Of a stretch of DNA of 5,468 nucleotides, positions 1 to 5,417 are shown piece by piece. Source of the stretch: Prevotella sp. (GTDB lineage Bacteria > Bacteroidota > Bacteroidia > Bacteroidales > Bacteroidaceae); NCBI GenBank assembly GCA_021204565.1, contig JAJPZE010000047.1, positions 1 through 5,468 of the forward strand, in the 5' to 3' direction. The translations under genes were made by a program, and so were the position numbers. The notes below the pieces were generated by a model. It was not told where the DNA came from. It saw only the letters and a program-made list of their open reading frames with translations, and ran no database searches. Numbering within the stretch: position 1 is the first letter of the stretch; each line of letters starts with the position of its first letter.

Positions 1-1965
1 GGGCAGACGACCGGAGAACAGACCCGTTCCGCCCCGCAGTTTAAGACTCTTGTCGCCGAGGATGTCCCAAGTGAAACCGACGCGTGGGGAGACAATCAGG
101 CTCGAGTTGGGCCATTTGCCGGTATCGATATGCCGCCCGTCGTAATCGAGATCGTATATCGCCTGATTGGTCATTAAGTCGCCGTTCTTGAAGAACAACC
201 CGTCGAAACGTATTCCATAGGTGAGCTTGAACCGCGTATTGATGTCCCAATCGTCCTGCGCGTAGATGCCCGCTTTGTTGAATTGAACACGCGCGGCGGG
301 GTCGCTCTCGCCGTTGTATCCATAAGTAAGGTTGACTATCTCCGGCGCGGCGCCGTTAAGGAAGTCGTCTAATGAAGAATACCGGTAATACCCCGTGCCG
401 TTACGCATATAGCTGTTGTCCGCCATTTGGTGCTCAAACGTTATGCCGCCGATAATCTTATGTGCGCCGAGGTAATACGTTACGTCGTCTTTGAAGTTCC
501 AAACGGTGTTGTGTACGGCGTTGTTCCAAGAGAAAAGCTCGTAGCCGAGAGATATATAGTTCTGATTGTCTTTGAGAATATCAATAAACGGGAACTCGTC
601 GGAATCGGTTGCCCTGACATCGTCAAGCTTGGAGAATGTGAACAAGAACTGGTTCGACAGGTTCTCCGTAAAGCGGCTGTTGAGGTCGACGGACAATGTA
701 TGTACAAGGTTGTCTATTGCGTACATCGAGTTTGCATACGACATCGAGTATTGTGAGGTGCGCGAGCCCGACATACGTGTGCCGCCGTCCATCGAGGTGG
801 CGTTGGGAGCATTCCATTGCCTGTTCTTAGTATAGTTGTAGCGTACGGCAAGGTGGTGCATCGTGTTTATATTCCAATCGATACGCGCGAGCAACTTATA
901 GTTGTTCTCATCCGCGGGGAACGACGTATAGGAACCCGTGCTGTAGCCGTATTTGCTCTTAACGTAATCGGAGACGGTCTGCAGGTCCTGCAACGTAGTA
1001 CGTGATAAATAGCTGTCCGCGTCGGCCGTTCCGTCTTCGGATCCGCGCCATCTGTTCGCCACGGTAGGTGTCTTCGTGAGCTCCCCGTTGACAAAGAAGA
1101 AGAGCTTGTCTTTTAGTATCGGTCCCCCGATAGTTACGCCGTAGGTTGTCTGGCGGTCGGTCTCGCGTGCACCGGAGATTTGTTCTTTCTCTACGGCGTC
1201 GCCGCGCATATTCTCGTTCTTATGGTAGATGTAAGCCGTCCCTTTATACGTATTTGTCCCCGACTTGGTGATTGCATTCACCCCGCCGCCAATAAAGTTG
1301 GTCTGTCTTACGTCGTAGGGGGAAATCACAACCTGCAATTCCTCTATCGCGTCGATAGAGATGGGGTTGCCCCCGCCCGGCAGATCGTCGCTCAAACCGA
1401 AATTATTGTTGAAGTTAGCCCCGTCGACCGTGAAGTTTGCGGTTCGTCCGTCGGCGCCGGCAAAGCTCATTTCGTTCCCTCCATAAGGCGATAAACGGGT
1501 GATGTCGGTAATGCTCCGGTTAACTGTCGGCATATTCACGATTTGCTGATTGGAGATGTTGGTAGATGCTCCGGTCTTCTCCGTGGTGAACTTAGTCCCC
1601 TTCGCGTTGACCACAACCTCGCCTAACTCTTGCGAGTTCTCCGATAACTCGGTATTGAGATTATACGTCTCTGCCAGTTGGAGAATAATCCCGTCGGTAA
1701 TCTTGGTCTCGTATCCGATATAGCTAATCTTCACTTCATACGGACCGCCAACGCGCATACCGTTGATTGTGAACATTCCCTTTGCGTTGGTTACCGTCGT
1801 GTAGCGCGTGCCGGATGGTTTATGGACGGCCTCAATAGTGGCTCCAATAGCTTCCTCACCCTCTGCGAGCACCTTGCCCGAGAGTACGGAGGTGGTTACT
1901 TGAGCCGTTGCTGATGCCGCGAGAAAAAGCATCAGAGCAATCAGTAAATGCAATCTTTTGTGCAT
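1..1965 (-). CDS. Oar-like TonB-dependent outer-membrane receptor (3' end cut by window)
   Basis: The reading frame stays open from the ATG at 1965-1963 to base 1 (655 codons, no stop), so the C-terminal part lies outside the window; related receptors are usually about 1000-1100 residues. Residues 1-21 form a signal peptide (MHKR, a hydrophobic stretch, then ATA|Q). Residues about 25-110 are a carboxypeptidase-regulatory-like beta-sandwich domain (SGKV...GATIEA, TNAKGMFTI, ISYIGYET). A TonB-box-like segment LGEVVVNA sits near 114-121. The plug domain covers about 125-237 (NMPTVNRSITD, FTVDGANFNNNFG, IDAIEELQVV, GGGVNAITKSGTN). Barrel strands follow, starting with YKGTAYIYHKN and the family signature GGPILKDKLFFFVNGE. 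The fragment ends at RGGTGLFSGRLP. Such receptors import large ligands across the outer membrane using TonB-ExbBD energy. The substrate cannot be told, and whether a SusD partner follows is not visible. Family assignment is firm; the Oar-like subgroup is inferred from the GGPI..KDKLFFF motif. Confidence 0.95.
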   Translation of the reverse strand, partial: MHKRLHLLIALMLFLAASATAQVTTSVLSGKVLAEGEEAIGATIEAVHKPSGTRYTTVTNAKGMFTINGMRVGGPYEVKISYIGYETKITDGIILQLAETYNLNTELSENSQELGEVVVNAKGTKFTTEKTGASTNISNQQIVNMPTVNRSITDITRLSPYGGNEMSFAGADGRTANFTVDGANFNNNFGLSDDLPGGGNPISIDAIEELQVVISPYDVRQTNFIGGGVNAITKSGTNTYKGTAYIYHKNENMRGDAVEKEQISGARETDRQTTYGVTIGGPILKDKLFFFVNGELTKTPTVANRWRGSEDGTADADSYLSRTTLQDLQTVSDYVKSKYGYSTGSYTSFPADENNYKLLARIDWNINTMHHLAVRYNYTKNRQWNAPNATSMDGGTRMSGSRTSQYSMSYANSMYAIDNLVHTLSVDLNSRFTENLSNQFLFTFSKLDDVRATDSDEFPFIDILKDNQNYISLGYELFSWNNAVHNTVWNFKDDVTYYLGAHKIIGGITFEHQMADNSYMRNGTGYYRYSSLDDFLNGAAPEIVNLTYGYNGESDPAARVQFNKAGIYAQDDWDINTRFKLTYGIRFDGLFFKNGDLMTNQAIYDLDYDGRHIDTGKWPNSSLIVSPRVGFTWDILGDKSLKLRGGTGLFSGRLP

Positions 1966-2064
1966 AAAATAGGTTGTAATTAAATTAATAAATACGGGCG
2001 TACAGCCCCTCTTCGCGCATTATACGAATTCCGTTTGACTGAGGTCGAGCTTCGGCTGCACGCG

Positions 2065-2083
2065 GTAACGCCTGCGGCGCTAC
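2065..2083 (-). other. 8-bp leader hairpin, stable only as minus-strand RNA
   Basis: Read on the minus strand, GTAGCGCC and GGCGTTAC pair over 8 bp, including one G-U wobble, around a GCA loop. On the plus strand the wobble becomes an A-C mismatch, so the fold favours the receptor mRNA. It is not followed by a T-run, so it is not an intrinsic terminator. Confidence 0.5.
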
Positions 2084-2097
2084 AAACATTGTCCATG

Positions 2098-2119
2098 CTG
2101 TTTGCGAAAGCAAACGGCA
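2098..2119. repeat. Inverted repeat GTTTGC/GCAAAC with further partner copies
   Basis: GTTTGC (2100-2105) and GCAAAC (2110-2115) flank a 4-base loop, GAAA on the plus strand. On the plus strand the stem extends to 9 bp with a U-G wobble and a GNRA loop; on the minus strand the outer wobble becomes a C-A mismatch. A further GTTTGC lies at 2133-2138 and a CCGTTTG at 2031-2037. Each could pair with GCAAACGG at 2110-2117 instead, so alternative leader folds are possible. Confidence 0.5.
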
Positions 2120-2162
2120 AGCTCGTACTCTCGTTTGCACGAACCTTCGTATTAATGTGATG

Positions 2163-2170
2163 CAAAATTA
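2163..2170 (-). promoter_or_regulatory. -7 box of the receptor promoter
   Basis: The minus strand reads TAATTTTG, a perfect match to the Bacteroides -7 consensus TAnnTTTG. No TTTG -33 box is seen at the usual spacing of about 20 bases; only TATTG around 2195-2199 comes near. Transcription would start near 2156, giving a leader of roughly 190 nt before the receptor ATG. Confidence 0.6.
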
Positions 2171-2178
2171 ATTTATAA

Positions 2179-2201
2179 ATATTGCGTATATATTACAATA
2201 T
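2179..2201. promoter_or_regulatory. Operator-like inverted repeat over the -33 region
   Basis: ATATTG (2179-2184) and CAATAT (2196-2201) form an inverted repeat with an 11-base spacer, centred about 20 bases upstream of the -7 box at 2163-2170. The position would suit a regulator of the receptor promoter. In DNA this A/T-rich, a chance dyad is quite possible. Confidence 0.3.
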
Positions 2202-2236
2202 AAATAAACGATAGGTATATATACTAATAAATTGAT

Positions 2237-2971
2237 TTATATCGTCTTTTTATTTCGATGTGCCAAGCTATACATCGACACCGCCATAACTCCGGCCGTC
2301 TCGGTGCGTAAACGGAACGTGCCAAGCGCTACGGACTTAAACCCGCAACGGACGGCATCCCTCACCTCTTCAATGGTGAAATCGCCTTCCGGACCAACCA
2401 TCACAGTTACGCTCTCTGCAGGTTGAATGGCGGCAAGCTCGTCCGGCAATTCGCTGCGCTCTATCTCCTCGTAACAATGACAAATATACTTCGTGCCGGC
2501 AAGCGGGAGATGTATAAATTCATCGAACGGTATCATCTCGTTCACGATCGGAACGAACGGCTTGCGGCTTTGTTTCACAGCCGCTTCCACCACCCTGATT
2601 ACCCGGTCCGTGCGCATCCGTCGCCTCTCAGAACGGCGGCAATCGAGGAAAGTCATCTCGTCAATACCGATTTCGGTGCACTTCTCCGCCATCCATTCAA
2701 TACGATCCATATTCTTTGTCGGGGCAATAGCGAGATGTATCCGCCCCTCCCACCCCTTGGGCTGCGAAGCGCTGTCGATGATTTCATACCGGCAACCGTC
2801 GTGCCCGACCGACGTAAGACGTGCCTTGTGAAAGTTGCCCTCACGGTCAATCAGAACTACCTCATCCCCCTCGCCGAGCCGCAATACTTTCAGCGCATGC
2901 TGCGCTTCGTCTGCCGGTAATTCAACGTTGTTTGCCGCATCGGGAACAAGAAAATAATGTGTTTCTTTCAT
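2237..2971 (-). CDS. rsmE: 16S rRNA (uracil-1498-N3)-methyltransferase RsmE
   Basis: This is a 244-residue protein of normal length for RsmE, a SPOUT-class enzyme that uses S-adenosylmethionine to methylate N3 of U1498 in helix 44 of 16S rRNA, near the decoding site. The N-terminal PUA-like RNA-binding domain (about 1-72) shows the typical AQHALKVLRLGEGDEV. The trefoil-knot methyltransferase domain follows: APTKNMDRIEWMAEKCTEIG (84-103), RRSER (112-116), EAAVKQS (129-135), VGPEGDFTIEEV (192-203) and the C-terminal LGTFRLRTETAGV (216-228), the last two forming the knotted SAM-binding region. All expected motifs are present and nothing looks degraded. The start lies 9 nt after the nupG stop with no promoter in between, so it should be read from the nupG promoter. 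No G/C-rich hairpin plus T-run follows the stop, so read-through into the receptor leader is possible. Confidence 0.96.
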   Translation of the reverse strand: MKETHYFLVPDAANNVELPADEAQHALKVLRLGEGDEVVLIDREGNFHKARLTSVGHDGCRYEIIDSASQPKGWEGRIHLAIAPTKNMDRIEWMAEKCTEIGIDEMTFLDCRRSERRRMRTDRVIRVVEAAVKQSRKPFVPIVNEMIPFDEFIHLPLAGTKYICHCYEEIERSELPDELAAIQPAESVTVMVGPEGDFTIEEVRDAVRCGFKSVALGTFRLRTETAGVMAVSMYSLAHRNKKTI

Positions 2972-2980
2972 CCGTCAGAG

Positions 2981-4285
2981 CTATTTGGAGCGGTATGTCA
3001 ATGCGAACAATACCGCTACAACTAATGCAAAGGCGGAGAAAATAAACCAGCATACTTGCCAATTGCCGAGCATATAACCGTGCTCCCAAGAGCAGAAATG
3101 ATTGATAACTGCCCCTGCGGAGAGCGTTCCGATTGTTGCCCCGAGCCCGTTCGTCATCAGCATAAACAAACCCTGAGCCGACGCTTTCACGGCAGGATCG
3201 CACTCCGCGTCTACAAATATGCCGCCCGAAACATTGAAGAAATCAAACGCCACGCCGTAGACAATACACGACAATACGAACAACAGTACGCCCGGCATTG
3301 TCGGACTGCCCGCACCGAACAGACCGAAACGGAAAACCCACGCAAACATCGACATCAGCATAACGCCCCTGATACCGAATCGGCGGAGAAAAAACGGGAT
3401 GAGCAGAATACACAGCGCCTCGCTCATTTGCGAGAGCGACGTGAGCAATGTAGCGTTATTCGCCGCAAACGAGCTCGCAACAACGGCATCGGCACAACCC
3501 TTGAAGCTCGTTATGAACGGACCGGCATAGCTGTTCGTTACCTGCAACGACATCCCGAGCAACATAGAGAAGACGAAGAACAACGCCATCTTCCGCCGCT
3601 TGAACAGACGGAACGCATTCAGTCCGAGCGACTCTGCAAAAGAGCGGCAGACGGTATGCTCAATCTTGCAATGAGGTAGCGTGAAGCAATAAAGAAACAA
3701 AACGACACTCAGGCATCCCGACACCAAGAACTGCCAATGGGTGTATTGAAACTTATATGCATTACTCCCGATGGTGAAAAAAAACCGTCCTCCGTCGAGC
3801 GTCGCGCAGTTAACGAGCCACATCGTAACAATAAATCCGATAGTGCCGAACACGCGGATAGGGGGGAAATCCTTAACCGTATCAAAGCCATTTCTCTTCA
3901 ATATGGTGAATGCAGTTGTGTTCGAGAGAGCCAGCGTCGGCATATAAAATGCGACACTGAGCGTGTAAAGCGTAATGAAAAGCCCTTTGTCAGCCAACTC
4001 ATAACCCGCTCCCGTGCGCTCCCCCATCCACCAAAGCGACACCATAAACAAGCCCGCAAGCAAATGACACAGACCTAACAAGCGCTGCGGCTGTATGTAT
4101 TTGTCGCCGACAATACCTATCAAGGTCGGCATAAAAATGGATACGATGCCTTGTATGGCGTAAAACCAGGAGATATAAGCACCCAAACCGACGGTACCCA
4201 AATAGTTCCCCATACAGGTCAAGTATGCTCCCCACACCGCAAATTCAAGGAAATTCATCAGTGTCAGACGCGCGCGTATGTACAT
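2981..4285 (-). CDS. nupG: NupG-family nucleoside:H+ symporter (MFS)
   Basis: This 434-residue inner-membrane transporter matches the nucleoside:H+ symporter family (E. coli NupG and XapB, about 418 residues) along its whole length. Twelve hydrophobic segments are expected. Shared landmarks, recalled from E. coli NupG, are FAVWGAYLT (15-23), FMPTLIGIVGDK (51-62), YMPTLALSNT (114-123), KDFPPIRVFGTIGFI (138-152), FFVFSMLLGMSLQVTNSY (236-253), SLSQMSEALCILLIPFFL (283-300), VYGVAFDFFNVSGGIFV (342-358) and KASAQGLFMLMTNG (367-380). It should bring nucleosides into the cytoplasm with the proton gradient; the exact substrate range is not readable. The frame extends upstream to 4342, but I chose the Met at 4285 because the family begins there and a perfect -7 box (4310-4317) lies inside the extension. 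It precedes rsmE by 9 nt, so the two are probably one operon. Confidence 0.93.
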   Translation of the reverse strand: MYIRARLTLMNFLEFAVWGAYLTCMGNYLGTVGLGAYISWFYAIQGIVSIFMPTLIGIVGDKYIQPQRLLGLCHLLAGLFMVSLWWMGERTGAGYELADKGLFITLYTLSVAFYMPTLALSNTTAFTILKRNGFDTVKDFPPIRVFGTIGFIVTMWLVNCATLDGGRFFFTIGSNAYKFQYTHWQFLVSGCLSVVLFLYCFTLPHCKIEHTVCRSFAESLGLNAFRLFKRRKMALFFVFSMLLGMSLQVTNSYAGPFITSFKGCADAVVASSFAANNATLLTSLSQMSEALCILLIPFFLRRFGIRGVMLMSMFAWVFRFGLFGAGSPTMPGVLLFVLSCIVYGVAFDFFNVSGGIFVDAECDPAVKASAQGLFMLMTNGLGATIGTLSAGAVINHFCSWEHGYMLGNWQVCWFIFSAFALVVAVLFALTYRSK

Positions 4286-4309
4286 ATTTAATAACTGTTT
4301 AGATCGGTG

Positions 4310-4317
4310 CAAAAGTA
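4310..4317 (-). promoter_or_regulatory. -7 box of the nupG-rsmE promoter
   Basis: The minus strand reads TACTTTTG, a perfect TAnnTTTG match, with TTTG at 4340-4343 as a plausible -33 box (22-base gap, slightly longer than usual). Transcription would start near 4304, about 20 bases before the ATG at 4285. This argues for the 434-residue start and against the 453-codon version. Confidence 0.65.
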
Positions 4318-4396
4318 TAACTAATCGGTGAAACAACAGCAAAACAAAACCTTATTTTCCGATTTCCGGCTAAATAATAACACAGCTCCCCTATAT

Positions 4397-4429
4397 AAAA
4401 AACTACCGCCTGTCTCACGACAGGCGGTA
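4397..4429 (-). terminator. Intrinsic terminator, minus strand
   Basis: A perfect 11-bp stem (TACCGCCTGTC with GACAGGCGGTA, 4404-4429) encloses a 4-base loop that reads GTGA, a GNRA tetraloop, on the minus strand. It is followed by G and six T (4402-4397). The plus strand lacks a T-run, so the terminator works leftwards. It ends transcripts from the DUF3256 gene and/or the candidate small RNA before the nupG promoter. Confidence 0.88.
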
Positions 4430-4519
4430 ATCAAAAATTAACCTTAATAATCTAATACCATGAAAAACACGGCGCTAAGGTATGCCTTTTCTCAGATTAC
4501 GCACAACTTTTTGACGGAA
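4397..4519 (-). ncRNA. Candidate small RNA of about 120 nt (or 3'-UTR RNA)
   Basis: A perfect -7 box at 4525-4532 and the strong terminator at 4397-4429 bracket a non-coding segment that would give an RNA of about 123 nt. Within it, minus-strand CCGTG (4472-4468) and CATGG (4462-4458) form a 5-bp stem with a TTTTT loop. This is enclosed by ACCTTA (4481-4476) pairing with TAAGGT (4446-4441). AATCT (minus 4498-4494) can pair with AGATT (minus 4453-4449), crossing the ACCTTA stem, so it is either an alternative fold or a pseudoknot. No -33 TTTG is found at normal spacing (the nearest, 4547-4550, is too close at 14 bases). The segment could instead be simply the 3' untranslated end of the DUF3256 mRNA. 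Both ends are inferred. Confidence 0.4.
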
Positions 4520-4524
4520 AAAAG

Positions 4525-4532
4525 CAAAAATA
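4525..4532 (-). promoter_or_regulatory. -7 box just after the DUF3256 stop codon
   Basis: The minus strand reads TATTTTTG, a perfect TAnnTTTG match, three bases past the stop codon at 4536-4538. A TTTG lies upstream at 4547-4550, but the 14-base gap is shorter than normal. It would start transcription near 4519, with no protein gene before the terminator at 4397-4429. In A/T-rich DNA such a match can occur by chance. Confidence 0.4.
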
Positions 4533-4535
4533 TCA

Positions 4536-5207
4536 CTACTCTTCAACAAATATTAACTTATCTCCATCCCAGCTTAACATTCGTTTGCGAATTATGCCCT
4601 CTAATCTCTCTCTCTCGTCGCTCAACGAAAACGGCGGACATAGCATCAACTCAAAGCGCCCGCTCGACAAGGAATAATCTATCCTTACCAGCGCCGGAGA
4701 GAAGCAAGAAACAAGCTCCGAATATTCGTCAAGGCACATACTATCGGGGCGGAGAACAAGGTCGGAGATATCAAACGACGGCATCAAACTGTCGTTCGGC
4801 AGGGCATTCCAATCCGTGTCATAAAAGGATATGCGGCTCGAAACAGGCGTAAAAGAGCTTGACGAACTGCCGAACGTATAGCTGTCGAGCACACATACAA
4901 CGCTGTCGCCGCATATGCGGGGCAAGAGAACCAACTCCATACTGCGAGACGAGGACAAGCGGAAACAACCGAAAGAAGCGGTCAGCGTGTCAACCGAACA
5001 CTCGCCTTGAAGCCGGTTGCGAACAGTGGTGTCTACTCCCGCGCGCCAACATTCAGCCATCTCTTTCTTGTCGTTCAGAGAAAGATAAGGAGTGAGGGAT
5101 GCCGGCATGGATATCCATAAATCGTCAATGCACACCGCGCCGCACGGAACTTCACAACAGCCCGCGGAAAACAAAAAAACACACAGAATGACGCGAAAAA
5201 AACGCAT
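4536..5207 (-). CDS. DUF3256 family exported protein
   Basis: This 223-residue protein matches what I know of DUF3256 (PF11644), a Bacteroidota-restricted family with no known function. The family signature is visible as IDDLWISMPASLTPYLS (27-43), KKEMAECWRAGVDTTVRNRL (48-67), DSVVCVLDSYTFG (101-113) and ISFYDTDWNAL (126-136). The N-terminus (MRFFRVILCVFLFSAGC) is a signal peptide. Cys17 could be the lipidated residue, but SAGC lacks the usual Leu at -3, so lipoprotein status is uncertain. The protein is cysteine-rich, including four Cys within residues 17-26. The open frame runs to 5315; I chose the Met at 5207 because it gives a clean signal peptide and a perfect -7 box (5232-5239) lies just upstream. 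The extra 36 residues are Arg-rich and unlike an export signal. The stop is followed by about 107 bases before the terminator at 4397-4429. Family call fairly firm; role unknown. Confidence 0.85.
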   Translation of the reverse strand: MRFFRVILCVFLFSAGCCEVPCGAVCIDDLWISMPASLTPYLSLNDKKEMAECWRAGVDTTVRNRLQGECSVDTLTASFGCFRLSSSRSMELVLLPRICGDSVVCVLDSYTFGSSSSSFTPVSSRISFYDTDWNALPNDSLMPSFDISDLVLRPDSMCLDEYSELVSCFSPALVRIDYSLSSGRFELMLCPPFSLSDERERLEGIIRKRMLSWDGDKLIFVEE

Positions 5208-5231
5208 AACAAGTCGTATTAATGATGCCCG

Positions 5232-5239
5232 CAAAGGTA
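5232..5239 (-). promoter_or_regulatory. -7 box of the DUF3256 gene promoter
   Basis: The minus strand reads TACCTTTG, a perfect TAnnTTTG match, 24 bases before the ATG at 5207, so the leader would be about 18-20 nt. No good TTTG -33 box lies at normal spacing; the region upstream is TTATTTCGTTG. It supports the 5207 start over the upstream in-frame ATG at 5315. Confidence 0.55.
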
Positions 5240-5267
5240 ACAACAAACAACGAAATAAGCGGCGCAA

Positions 5268-5288
5268 CCTACACCGAAACGGCGTAGG
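5268..5288 (-). other. 9-bp hairpin upstream of the DUF3256 promoter
   Basis: On the minus strand CCTACGCCG pairs with CGGTGTAGG over 9 bp, with one G-U wobble, around a TTT loop; on the plus strand the wobble becomes an A-C mismatch. No T-run follows (TTGCGCCGC), so it is not a classical terminator. It might still mark the 3' end of an RNA started at 5410-5417. Confidence 0.45.
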
Positions 5289-5409
5289 ATCCCTCACAAA
5301 GTGTTGCCGTCGCATATGTCGTGCGGCGCAGCATTACCGTTTGCCGGTCGCCCGAATGAAAGTGATGACCCGCCAAAAACCAAACTAATGATTACACAAA
5401 AGGGGTATG

Positions 5410-5417
5410 CAAAAATA
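5410..5417 (-). promoter_or_regulatory. Possible orphan promoter -7 box
   Basis: The minus strand reads TATTTTTG, a perfect TAnnTTTG match. There is no clear -33 box and no gene until the DUF3256 ATG about 200 bases on. It may be a distal promoter for that gene, a promoter for an untranslated RNA, or chance. Confidence 0.3.

Larger units (their letters stand above)
1966..2236 (-). other. Long structured leader and promoter region of the TonB-dependent receptor
   Basis: No supported protein gene lies in these 271 bases; the 61-codon minus-strand ORF at 2165-1980 has no family resemblance and lies within the likely leader. The right half (about 2160-2236) is very A/T-rich and holds the promoter. 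The left half (about 1995-2150) is G/C-richer and full of inverted repeats, giving the receptor mRNA a leader of roughly 190 nt. From memory, parts of the leader (GTGCAAACGAGAG and GCAGCCGAAG on the minus strand) resemble short repeats scattered through Bacteroidales intergenic regions, but this is unverified. Confidence 0.6.

Noticed and set aside
427..1494. Several plus-strand frames opposite the TonB-dependent receptor
   Set aside because: All are antisense to a continuous 655-codon receptor frame with clear domains and none shows a recognisable family.
2423..2920. 165-codon plus-strand open frame
   Set aside because: It is antisense to rsmE, whose motifs are complete, and its translation resembles no known protein.
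3056..3679. 207-codon plus-strand open frame
   Set aside because: It lies entirely antisense to the strongly supported nupG gene, is Arg/Glu/Gln-rich and low in hydrophobic content, and has no family motifs; it is a mirror of the transporter's codon pattern.
4460..4852. Plus-strand frame with a Bacteroidota-like A/T-rich start context (ATACCATGAAAAAC)
   Set aside because: It runs antisense into the DUF3256 gene and its product looks random. The start region is better explained as part of the minus-strand candidate RNA, whose stem includes CCATG.
5092..5388. 98-codon plus-strand frame near the right edge
   Set aside because: It overlaps the DUF3256 signal-peptide region and its promoter in antisense, and the Lys/Arg/Asn-rich translation has no family features.
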